A DNA stretch of 28,389 bases from Byssochlamys sp. IMV 00236 (taxonomy: Eukaryota; Ascomycota; Eurotiomycetes; Eurotiales; Thermoascaceae). Numbering within the stretch: the stretch's first letter is position 1; each line of letters opens with the position of its first letter. Positions 1 through 8,437 of the stretch are shown here, piece after piece. Under the pieces are notes generated by a model, which did no database searches, was not told the DNA's origin, and saw only the letters and a list, made by a program, of their open reading frames with translations. Position numbers and translations under genes: made by a program. The DNA lies in NCBI GenBank assembly GCA_001931875.2, contig MSJH02000574.1, forward strand, positions 1-28,389, read 5' to 3'.

Positions 1-23
1 TTTTTTTTTTTTTTTTTTTTTTT
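1..23. repeat. Poly(T) run at the window edge
   Basis: The window opens with 23 T directly before the pyrimidine-rich leader of eRF1. It may be part of the 5' UTR or promoter tract of that gene, or mark a contig end where assembly stopped at a homopolymer. Confidence 0.8.
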
Positions 24-51
24 CCCTTCTTTTTCAAAGTTTAGAGAAAAA

Positions 52-1535
52 ATGTCCTCAGCACCAGACGCAACAGATGAAAATGTCGAAATTTGGAAGA
101 TGAAGAAGTTGATCAAAAACCTTCAGATGGCCAGAGGGTAAAAAAAAAAGTTTTTTATTGCATATATATTTACTTATAGCTACTAGTAATGGTACCTCGA
201 TGATTTCACTTGTTATTCGTAAGTTTATACTAGACATATTGAATAACTTGGACAAAATATTCACTAATAAGCTATTAGCCCCCAAGGATCAAATTTCTCG
301 TGTAGTCAAGATGTTGGCTGATGAATATGGTACTGCCTCTAATATCAAATCTCGTGTGAACAGACTCTCTGTATTGTCTGCTATTACTTCTACACAACAA
401 CGTTTAAAGCTCTATAACAGAGGTGAGTAAATGTATTGATAAACAAAATAGTAACTCATGCTTTTTAATAGTTCCTGACAACGGATTAGTCATTTACTGT
501 GGCACAATCATCACAGATGAAGGCAAGGAAAAGAAAGTGAATATCGACTTCGAGCCACACAAACCTATCAATACTTCACTCTATTTGTGTGATAACAAAT
601 TCCACGTCGAGCCTCTTGCTGAACTCTTGGATAATGATGCCAAATTCGGCTTCATCGTCATGGACGGTAACGGTACCTTGTTTGGTACTGTGTGTGGTAA
701 CGTACGTGATGTGATCCACAAGCTTACTGTCGATTTGCCCAAGAAGCACGGTCGTGGTGGTCAATCCGCCCTTCGTTTCTCTCGTCTTCGTGAAGAAAAG
801 CGACACAACTATGTGCGAAAGATTGCTGAATTGGCCGTCCAACTGTTCATCACCAACGACAAGGTCAACGTCGTTGGTTTAGTCTTGGCAGGTTCTGCTG
901 ACTTTAAGAACGAATTGTCGCAATCCGATCTCTTCGATCCTCGTCTTCGTGCCAAGGTTGTCAAGATTGTAGATGTCTCTTATGGTGGCGAAAACGGTTT
1001 TAACCAAGCCATTGAATTATCTGCTGAAGCTCTTTCTAATGTCAAGTTCATTCAAGAAAAGAGATTGATTGGTGATTACTTTAGCGAAATTTCTCAAGAT
1101 ACAGGTAAATACTGCTTTGGTGTGGATGATACCTTGAAGGCCCTCGAAATGGGTGCAGTAGAGACATTGATTGTCTGGGAAAACTTGGCTACAAACCGTT
1201 ATACTCTTCGTGATGCCTCAGGCGCAGAGGTTATTGCTTATCCTAACCCTGAAGAAGAAAAGAGCAAATCTTTCTTGGCTGATAATAGTCCTGAAGCTAC
1301 AACCAATGCAGAAATGGAAGTTATTGAATGTATGCCCCTTTTAGAATGGTTCACACAGAAATACAAGGAATTTGGTGCCAACTTGGAAATCATTACAGAC
1401 CGATCTCAAGAAGGTGCACAGTTTGTTAGAGGTTTTGGTGGTATCGGTGGTATTCTTCGATACCGTGTCAACTTTGAACAGCTCAATTATGAATCAGATG
1501 AATTTATCTCTGATGATGATGAAGAATATATCTAG
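52..1535 (+). CDS. SUP45: Eukaryotic peptide chain release factor subunit 1 (eRF1)
   Basis: eRF1 recognises all three stop codons in the ribosomal A site and triggers peptide release together with the GTPase eRF3. Exons read as 52-137, 187-218, 279-422 and 472-1535, giving 441 residues, close to the usual 437 or so. All junctions are GT-AG and keep phase. Exon 1 starts [19 protein letters not shown]. The decoding motif TASNIKS lies in exon 3. The catalytic loop GRGGQ, which enters the peptidyl transferase centre, lies in exon 4, as does YCFG. The acidic C-terminus ends in SDDDEEYI, as in other eRF1 tails. The start ATG follows an A-rich leader only 51 bases from the window edge, so the promoter is outside. 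Introns are 49, 60 and 49 nt, and exon 2 is only 32 nt. The symbol follows the yeast orthologue. Confidence 0.97.
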
Positions 1536-1948
1536 AGTTTGTGTTAATCGCGTGTGTGCGTGCGTGTATATATTATACAGAAAAAAATGAATTGTTGAAC
1601 AAAAACAATAAAAAATAGTCAAGTGTCTATTTGTTATATTATCGTAAATACTTGGAAGAATCGAGCAACATAAACATACGTCATTTTATTTGACTATTAT
1701 TAACTTATAAATGATAAAGTAGATTCTCTATAGCTTTAGTAATAGTATCTGAATTGTGATGATTCCTAAAATGCTATCATTAATATAACACTCGTAATAT
1801 TTTGTTCTCCGAACCTTTTCTTCTTTCCCGCATTCAATGGAAGATTGTAAATCCAGCTTACAATTCTGTCTATATAATAGATAACTTGTCAACAATGAAA
1901 AAACACTCCCTAAGAGACCACAAGCTAAATTGATGGAATTGCCAAAAT
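1536..1948. other. Convergent intergenic region, eRF1 / MFS transporter
   Basis: These 413 bases separate the two 3' ends of a converging gene pair. The sequence is AT-rich with a short GT-rich run just after the eRF1 stop. I see no ORF, RNA gene or repeat in it apart from the possible poly(A) hexamer. Confidence 0.6.
1607..1612 (+). terminator. Possible poly(A) signal of eRF1
   Basis: An AATAAA hexamer sits 72 bases after the eRF1 stop codon within an A-rich stretch. Position and sequence fit a polyadenylation signal, but such hexamers are common by chance in AT-rich DNA. Confidence 0.35.
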
Positions 1949-3722
1949 CTATAACTTATTATTAGAATATGTATCTTCAAAAGATCGATTCAGCTTACGA
2001 TAATAGGGTCCATCACTTAATGGATAAATATATGAAGCGATCACTCCTCCTGTGCATCCTACCATGACAACGACTGCTACTGCTACTGCACGAATTTCCA
2101 AGTTTGGAAAGTTGACTGCAGACCAACCGACAGTGGCAGAGGCTATGCATATCACATGTAAGTAAAAGATTATGTGAGGTTTACTTTCATTAGTTACATT
2201 GTAGACCAACACCAAAAGGAATAATAAAGAGTGCACCGTACTTTGCTAAAGTCATTTTAGATCTCACAGCACACTTTAGGTTATATTAACACTTACCCCA
2301 TCGATCTTCAAGGATTTTTAATAAAAGGAATCCAAAGGCGCCTATTGCAAATCCGCTCGCCATAACAATGCCTCTTTTATTGTTGTATCTATCTGTTAGA
2401 TATCCGCCAAGCAAAATAGCGAATGCTTGAACTGCACTAGGTGGAGCAGATAACAGCTGAGATGTCAACACGGGGAATCCGAACCCTGATTTTGAATACA
2501 TTAGAATGCCCCGTTTATGCATATATGCATTATAGCCTACCATCAATGATGATCGGTGTAAATACTTGATAACTCGTAAAGTTGATAGCGTTTAGTATAT
2601 AAACAATAGCGAAAAGAATCGTTTTCCAATCTGCGCATGCTTTGATGACCGTTTTCACATTCACCTGTGCGTTTGTTGACTCTGTTTGTGTGTATGACTT
2701 GTGTAATGCCTTTTGTTCATCTGTCAACCACGGAACGTGTTGAACGTCGTCAAATAAATAGAAATAGGAGATAACGCTAAGGCATATAGTAGGCACTCCT
2801 TCCAGAATAAATAAATACTGCCAACCATGCAAACCCTTTTGTCCCTCAAGAAAGGAGGTACCGTATGCAATCGGGCCGGAAACAACACCGGATATAGAAG
2901 ACATACAGAGCATCATAGCAACACGTAGCGTGAATTGTCTAGGCTTGTATACTTTAGACATCAAATAAAGAATGCCAGGAATGTATCCGCTTTCGGCAGC
3001 CCTACAATTATTTCCATTTAAGTATAAAAGCTCTCTTCTTCTTCTTGATCTATTTTACCCGAGAAACAATCGACATATGAGGAGACTTTGAAAGTTTTTT
3101 GCGAATGCCATGATAAGTGTAACAAACCCCCATACAAACATAATAAACGATAGCCACATGACAGCATTTGTACGTTTTAAGATGATATTGGATGGTACTT
3201 CGAATATGATCTTTTATAATGTGTCAAAAAGATGAATCGACTGTTATCAATCTACTTACGTATGTAATGTAAAATGCAGATATAGCCATGCTCAGTTGCT
3301 TTGGAGTTAACTAAATAAAGAAAGTTAGTCCCCCTGAATGTCTCTTGTTTTTTTTATCAATTGCTTATTGTACATTCAAATCTACTTGGATACCTGCTAA
3401 ACTGTAATAACATAGATAAGCATATTTTCAGTTTTCGTAATGCAATTTTTTACCTAGCATTTCCAATATTGGCACGATCTAAAAAGTCTACAAAATAAAA
3501 GATACAGAATAAAGGCATCATGCGTTTATCAATGATGCGCGTGATATTCTTTTCCTCTTTTTCAGCATCATCAATACGAGACATAAGCGCTTGTTCATGA
3601 CTGAAGGTTTTTTCAATGACGATGTCACCAACGAGGGTCTTTGAGGCACTTGATCCTGTCTGAACGAGATTGATTTTGTCGCCTCCTTCGAGCATTGTGT
3701 CTGTATTGACTCTTTCTAACAT
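1949..3722 (-). CDS. MFS transporter, anion:cation symporter (allantoate/nicotinate permease-like) family
   Basis: This is a 12-span plasma-membrane symporter of the Dal5/Tna1/Fen2/Vht1-type family, which carries organic anions such as vitamins, allantoate or dipeptides; the substrate cannot be read from sequence. Exons on the minus strand are 3722-3454, 3401-3374, 3310-3260, 3210-3059, 3001-2541, 2485-2297, 2245-2198 and 2142-1949, giving 463 residues with every phase matching. The hallmark FVDFLDRANIGNA falls at the end of exon 1. It is followed by LTPKQLSMAISAFYITY, then IIFEVPSNIILKR in TM2, AAESGYIPGILY around TM4, and LLSAPPSAVQA and LTDRYNNKRG in the second half. The C-terminal exon has the GGVIASYIYP block. 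Exons 2 and 7 are only 28 and 48 nt. Length is slightly short for the family (about 480-520) but no core helix seems missing. The 273-base gap to the next gene (3723-3995) should hold its promoter. Confidence 0.92.
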
Positions 3723-3995
3723 ATCTAAATAAAATAAAGAAAAAGAATAAAAGAAAACTAAATAAAAGGGACCCTATTTTAAACAAAAACTTGCATTATG
3801 CATTTAGAAAGCATTGAGCCCCCCTTTTTTTCGTTTGTGGTGAAATTTTAAGTCATTTATTCCCTTGTTTCTATTGCAACTAACATTAATTTATAAAAAT
3901 CATAACGCATGCAAGAAGAAAAAAAAATTGAAGCAACATCTTTATATGAATTGAAATGCACAGATGAAAATAAATTAGTCTATAAATGGTATTTC

Positions 3996-5627
3996 TTAAA
4001 GTTCGGTTTTGCTATCGGCTTCTAGTCTCTTCTTCTCTAAGATACAAGCATCTTGATATCCAGGGATCCAGCCCAGTAAAAGTCGACCCAAACCAGGCTT
4101 ACGTACACGAATGAACCAGATGGGGATAGCAATGAGTCCAATGATAATACAGATAATATATTGGTATACACCAGCAGATCCAGCATCAATAAGAGGCGCA
4201 ATAACCAAGTAAATGTCAATGATGACAAAGAAAATAGCCAGAGGTAACCACACTTTGAATGGTCTAGGCAAATCTCTAGTCTTTTTCTTGAATCTCATGA
4301 GAATCAATCCAAAGACAGCAAATCCGTAAAAGAGCCAGCCAGTAAAACTGTACATTTTGGCCAAATAAGTAAAGTCGCCAGGGATACACCAGATGGTGGC
4401 AATGATACCAACCAAGATAAGCGCACGAATCGGGCTGTCACGTTTTTCACTAAGTTTACCAAATAATGGTGGCATAAACACACTGTCTTCATTAGCAGCA
4501 GCCATCACTAAACGAGAAGCACCCCAGATGTTTCCATTCACTGCTCCAAAGGTAGAGAGAACGACCATGATAGCAAAGAAATAGGCTCCACCTGTGCCCA
4601 TAGCTACACGACCAAGCTGCATAGCAACAGTGGATGAGGTGGCTACAGTCTGGATTGGAAGAGTTGCAAAATAGGCCACATTACCAAGTACATAGACTGT
4701 GGTTACGAGTGTACAGGAAATGAAGATAGCTAATGGTAGGTTACGCTTGGGGTTCTTGACTTCACCCACGCCATAATTCAAATTGTTCCAGCCATTGTAG
4801 GAAAAGAGAGCCATATACATTGCTGTTCCATAGTCCAATGCATTACGAGAACTGCCGTCAAACGCATTTTGAAAGTTTTCTGTATGCCCTTTACCGAGCC
4901 ATACCCAGCCAATGATAATGATCATAATCAAAGCAATCAGTTTTGCAAATGTAAACACATTGGCAACCAAGGCACCTGCTCGTCGTCCAAATGCATTTAA
5001 GAAAACAACAACCCAGATACAACCTATGGTGACTAGCTTGAGTGCATAGTTGGGCATTTCTACAGCTGCTCCAGTAAGATCGTTGGGATCGAAATAAGCC
5101 ATTTGTAGAATATACTGCGCAAACACTGTGGCGATGGATGCTGTACCGATTGGATTTGTCAATAATAAATTGGACCAGGTAAATGTCAAACCAAGACAGA
5201 TACCATAAGCTGATTTCAAGTATTGATATTCACCACCTGATTTTGTAATCATTGTGCCTAATTCAGCATAACATAGCGCGCCAATCATACTTAATAAACC
5301 TCCTACTGTCCAGACCAAGAGGGAAGGAGCTACTGCTCCAACTTTTAGAGTCACAGGACCTGGAGAAGCAAAGATACCACTGCCGATAATCAACCCTACA
5401 ATCTGACAGCCGATAAATACGCATGAAAAGACTATAGATAGATAGATACTTACCATATTACAACTGCTCATCAATCCCATATGCGGCTCAACACCGTTGT
5501 GTGCTTTAGGCCCATCTGCTTCAATAGTATGTAAGCCTGATTCAATTGAGGTAATAGAGTTCTTCTTTTCTAATTGTTCTCCAAAAGATGCAGAAGACTC
5601 TGCTTTATCACCATGGTATGTGTTCAT
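3996..5627 (-). CDS. APC-superfamily amino acid permease, LAT / Mup1-like
   Basis: A membrane amino acid transporter of the L-type/methionine permease group. Exons are 5627-5454 and 5402-3996, giving 526 residues. The signature IVGLIIGSGIFASPGPV (residues 59 onward) is the unwound TM1 substrate-binding stretch. GGEYQYLKSAYG, ALFSYNGWNNLNY and GEVKNPKRNLP follow in family order, and there are about 12 hydrophobic spans. The reading frame is open through 5453-5403, but that 51-nt segment begins GTAAGT, ends CAG and splits the invariant TM1 motif, so I call it an intron that happens to be in frame and stop-free. The start was set at ATG 5627 (MNTYHGDKAESS). An upstream in-frame ATG at 5681 would add a hydrophobic 18-residue stretch that overlaps a pyrimidine-rich TTTTTTAG acceptor, so a 5' UTR intron is likely. 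Substrate is not determined. Confidence 0.93.
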   Translation of the reverse strand: MNTYHGDKAESSASFGEQLEKKNSITSIESGLHTIEADGPKAHNGVEPHMGLMSSCNMVSIYLSIVFSCVFIGCQIVGLIIGSGIFASPGPVTLKVGAVAPSLLVWTVGGLLSMIGALCYAELGTMITKSGGEYQYLKSAYGICLGLTFTWSNLLLTNPIGTASIATVFAQYILQMAYFDPNDLTGAAVEMPNYALKLVTIGCIWVVVFLNAFGRRAGALVANVFTFAKLIALIMIIIIGWVWLGKGHTENFQNAFDGSSRNALDYGTAMYMALFSYNGWNNLNYGVGEVKNPKRNLPLAIFISCTLVTTVYVLGNVAYFATLPIQTVATSSTVAMQLGRVAMGTGGAYFFAIMVVLSTFGAVNGNIWGASRLVMAAANEDSVFMPPLFGKLSEKRDSPIRALILVGIIATIWCIPGDFTYLAKMYSFTGWLFYGFAVFGLILMRFKKKTRDLPRPFKVWLPLAIFFVIIDIYLVIAPLIDAGSAGVYQYIICIIIGLIAIPIWFIRVRKPGLGRLLLGWIPGYQDACILEKKRLEADSKTEL

Positions 5628-6524
5628 GGGACCTTTGACAAGCAAATATAAGGGGAAGCTAAAAAAGAGAGAAAGAATCAATGATGTCGAATGACTATTT
5701 TTTTTTACTAGTCATAGAAAACTGAGACATAAAAAAACTTTTTTGAATAGGCGATTCGATTTTAACCACTGCTAACATAAAGAATAGGTTGCCTGGCAAC
5801 GTCAAATGTACCTTTCTATGTTCATTTAATCTAACGACCTCCCTATCCATCCTAATCTCTATCATTCCATAGCTATTGTGAGATTATTTTCATATATTTC
5901 TCACACTAGTCGCACAAACAATCTAATACTGAGCTCCATTAAGGTTTACCAAATCCTCGATCTTGTCCTACCTAAAAACAAATTATCTGCAGCTTGGTTA
6001 CCTTTATTCATAAACATACAAAAAAGATCTCAAACATTATCATTCATGAGCCATAATCTACAGGTTGATTGAATCAAGGTAACACATGCATATTATAATC
6101 AAGTATACCCGGTTGGACAGATTCAAACATGTTGATTCCATTTCAAAAAAAAAGATAAGCACAAGTGGTGTTGTCCAATTAAAAAACGTCAAAAAAGATT
6201 TACTTTCCTATTCTGACCAATTGCAAAACACCTGTAATGACTAAAATGGAAAGATAAAAAGAACTAATTAAACAAAGGGAAGTGAGTTCTAACCACTTTG
6301 CTTTTGAAAGCTATTTGATAAAATTACGTTAAAATGAATAATCTATAGTTAAAGAAAATGTCTAATCTTAGAGGGGGAAACGATATAAAAGCCTTTGGTA
6401 TAAAAACTAACACTTGCTCTAATGTTAGAAAAGAGAGACACGCTTGATGATAATTGATTGAAAAGATAGTACAACAAATAAGCATTCATGCAAAAGATAA
6501 AAATGGATTTATTAATTTTCATCT
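5628..6524. other. AT-rich intergenic region upstream of the amino acid permease
   Basis: About 0.9 kb with no convincing gene. It should contain the promoter and 5' UTR, perhaps with an intron, of the permease on the minus strand. The only ORF of note, 5878-6072 (+), has no recognisable domain, is AT-driven and is not reported as a gene. The segment 6360-6420 carries TATAAAAG-like runs but no gene start I can attach to them. Confidence 0.5.
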
Positions 6525-6669
6525 CTAAATAGCTACTATCGTATGCATTATATGAGGTTCACCTTTAAACGCGTCATCTATGTTTTCTATCGACTTTCGT
6601 TTATTAATAGTTTGATCTTTCTTCTTTTGAATAATGTTTTTAAACATGTCAATATTGTTGTCAAAGTTG
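6525..6669 (-). pseudogene. Possible orphan 3' exon of an unknown gene next to a transposon relic
   Basis: Reading on the minus strand, a pyrimidine-rich stretch ending TTTTTAAG at 6670 looks like a splice acceptor. It is followed by 47 open codons (NFDNNIDMFKNII... to ...MHTIVAI) and a TAG at 6525-6527, with an AATAAA hexamer further down the strand. The peptide is lysine- and isoleucine-rich and I do not recognise it. No earlier exon can be found, because the Tc1/mariner relic starts about 40 bases upstream. It could be the tail of a gene cut by the insertion, or chance. Confidence 0.22.
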
Positions 6670-6710
6670 CTTAAAAAGAGAAAGAAAGAAAGAAATATAA
6701 AACTAAGCAT

Positions 6711-7208
6711 ATTGTACCAACGAAGAAGTATGGAGGCGGTGGAGTGATGATTTGGAACTGCTTTCAGGCCAATGGTTTTGGTCCTTTGGTCTTGGTTGAC
6801 GACACAGTTGATCAAGACAAATATATAAACATTTTAGCTCAAAACTTTCATCTCTGGTTTGCACAACCCTGCCAGCAAGAGGACAGAGACTTCATATTAC
6901 AAGAGGATGGAGCTAGCTGCCATACTGGTGGCTATGCACGATGGTGGAAGGAAACCCACCAGACCAGGGGCTTTGAGTACTGGCCCGCACAAAGTTCTGA
7001 TTTGAATGCGATAGAGCATGTTTGGGCCGCTTTGGGTAAACTTATCAAGGAAAGAAGAAATGAGATAAGAAATACTGAAGAGTTGAGCATTGTATTGAGA
7101 GAAGAGTGGGAGAAAATAAGCCCTGGATTAGCGGCATGTTTGGTCGGAAGTATGTAGACTCGATGCGAGGCGGTAATTGCCGTAAAAGGAAGGTGGACGA
7201 AGTATTGA
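6711..7208 (+). pseudogene. Tc1/mariner-family transposase, C-terminal remnant
   Basis: The frame from about 6711 to the TGA at 7206-7208 reads as the C-terminal part of a DDE transposase that cuts and pastes DNA at terminal inverted repeats. GGGGVMIWNCF opens the conserved block. ILQEDGASCHT carries the second catalytic Asp and WPAQSSDLNAIEHVW the catalytic Glu, 35 residues apart by my count. The N-terminal half with the HTH domain and the first Asp is absent. A TAG at 7155-7157 interrupts the frame 17 codons before the family-typical end; the same frame continues after it with CEAVIAVKGRWTKY and then TGA, which is the classic Tc1 C-terminus. With both the 5' truncation and the nonsense codon it is a dead copy. 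No terminal inverted repeats could be assigned. Confidence 0.88.
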
Positions 7209-7941
7209 TTTTTGTTTTTATTTTATATTCTTTAAATAACCATGTCAAAGCTTATTTTATATAAACATGGAGTCTCCAAACACTGAAGAGGATGAGCAAT
7301 GGCTTTCCAAACATTTGGTGTATAATTTGTGGAAGATTGATTTACATTTTGGTACGAAATCGAATTGTTGTTTATTCTTTACTGACAAGAGTACTAACAA
7401 CAACAACCAATACCTCAAGCGGGAACGTGCTCGGCAGGGTTTATTCTGGATCTGCCTCTAGGCCTGATAGAGAGTTCGCTTCCTTCATCTCGCTGAGTTC
7501 GACATCTGCGATGAGTGGCTGCAGCTTGCTATTTGCATGCTTGACAGGTACGATGATGTGAGTCAACGGGTAAAAATGCATGGCCAGAAGAGCAGCTGGT
7601 TGTACTTTGGTTGTTGTTGTTTTCCATTTTTCTAATAAGTGTCAAAATGGGAGCATAATGTTAGTGAATAGGAACTATATAAATTGGCCTTTTATTCTCT
7701 TTTTCAAGGCATGTCCATACCTGATTCTTTTAAAAAGGGGTTTTATTGTATTGTAAAAATGAATATCAGGAGAGAAAGAGAGAGAGAAAAAGGGAAAAGT
7801 AAGCTCGTATGATTGTGGTCCGAGATCCGGTTCGAACAAATTATATATTAGAGTGATAGAGTGATTATACATGTTTGATTTTGGTGTTTCCCAGTCGATT
7901 TTTTTTTTTTTAAAGAGACGCTCTCCTTTTTTTTTTCTTTA
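7209..7941. other. Gene-poor region between the Tc1 relic and DUO1
   Basis: Apart from the inverted-repeat segment, this stretch holds a GA-rich run (about 7770-7800) and T-rich runs just before the DUO1 start codon, probably its 5' UTR. Two overlapping plus-strand ORFs (7267-7461 and 7292-7561) have no recognisable domain and cross the repeat-like segment, so I do not call them. Confidence 0.5.
7396..7621. repeat. Possible short inverted-repeat element (MITE-like)
   Basis: A 226-base segment is bounded by perfect 15-bp inverted repeats: AACAACAACAACCAA at 7396-7410 and its reverse complement at 7607-7621. The interior is GC-richer than its surroundings and contains GGGAACGTGCTCGG, which resembles a motif near 21500. 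The repeats are simple AAC trinucleotides, so chance is a real alternative. I saw no clear target-site duplication. Confidence 0.35.
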
Positions 7942-8349
7942 ATGACAGACCCAAATGAACACACCGAAACTGAGGTCACATCACCTACTAAAACACCAGC
8001 ACCGTCGCTATCACAACGCCAGAGTACTTTATTAAAGGCTAACCGTAGATCCAACTTTTTTTACCGAAATTTACAAAATGAGCCACCCATTGGAAATCCA
8101 GAGAATTCAGATGAATATAATGCTCGATTAAAGCAAGAATATGAACAACTTCAACTAATCAATCACACTCTTGAAGTCATGATTGATGATTTCCAAAAAG
8201 TAGTAAACACACAAAAGCAATTAGCGCGTCATGTTGATGACACAGATAAATTACTGGACGTCTGGTCCACGATTTTAGAGACGACTGAAAGATATAAAAG
8301 ATTAATAGAAGGCCCTACTTGGGAAAAGAAGGAAGAGAATGGACAATAG
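7942..8349 (+). CDS. DUO1: DASH complex subunit Duo1-like protein
   Basis: Duo1 is part of the DASH/Dam1 complex, the fungal assembly that couples kinetochores to microtubules in mitosis. The 135-residue product comes from one uninterrupted exon. After a polar Ser/Thr/Pro-rich N-terminus (residues 1-50), a helical segment starts at about residue 58 (ARLKQEYEQLQLINHTLEVM) and runs to the family's most distinctive block, TDKLLDVWSTILETTERYKR, then LIEGPTWEKKEE. The latter matches the Duo1 pattern LL-x-W-x-x-IL-x-x-TE-x-x-x-RL-x-x-x-P-x-W. It is shorter than the yeast proteins, mainly because the tail after this block is almost missing. The start ATG follows a T-rich leader; the next ATG is internal to the helix. 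Its 3' end converges with the sensor kinase gene, 88 bases away. Identification rests on the motif alone. Confidence 0.8.
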   Translation: MTDPNEHTETEVTSPTKTPAPSLSQRQSTLLKANRRSNFFYRNLQNEPPIGNPENSDEYNARLKQEYEQLQLINHTLEVMIDDFQKVVNTQKQLARHVDDTDKLLDVWSTILETTERYKRLIEGPTWEKKEENGQ

Positions 8350-8400
8350 TAGAATCTTTTTTTGATTATAATAGAATAGTATACCTAAGAGAGAAAAATC

Positions 8401-8420
8401 CTTATTTATTTAATAAATAA
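8401..8420. terminator. Shared AT-rich 3' region with poly(A)-like hexamers for DUO1 and the sensor kinase
   Basis: The 88-base gap between the two converging stop codons contains the run TTATTTATTTAATAAATAA. It gives AATAAA on the plus strand (8412-8417) and ATTTAT/TTATTT-type hexamers readable on the minus strand, so it could serve both 3' ends. Confidence 0.35.
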
Positions 8421-8437
8421 TTGTATATATTTACACA

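Noticed and set aside
576..842. 88-codon minus-strand ORF opposite eRF1
   Set aside because: It is a shadow of the eRF1 coding sequence and has no support of its own.
5628..5681. N-terminal hydrophobic extension of the amino acid permease (MILSLFFSFPLYLLVKGP)
   Set aside because: It overlaps a pyrimidine tract and AG that look like a splice acceptor, and family members begin with a polar N-terminus; ATG 5627 fits better.
7829..7837. GGTTCGAAC resembling a tRNA B-box/T-loop
   Set aside because: The flanking bases do not form a T-stem and no acceptor, D or anticodon arm can be built around it.
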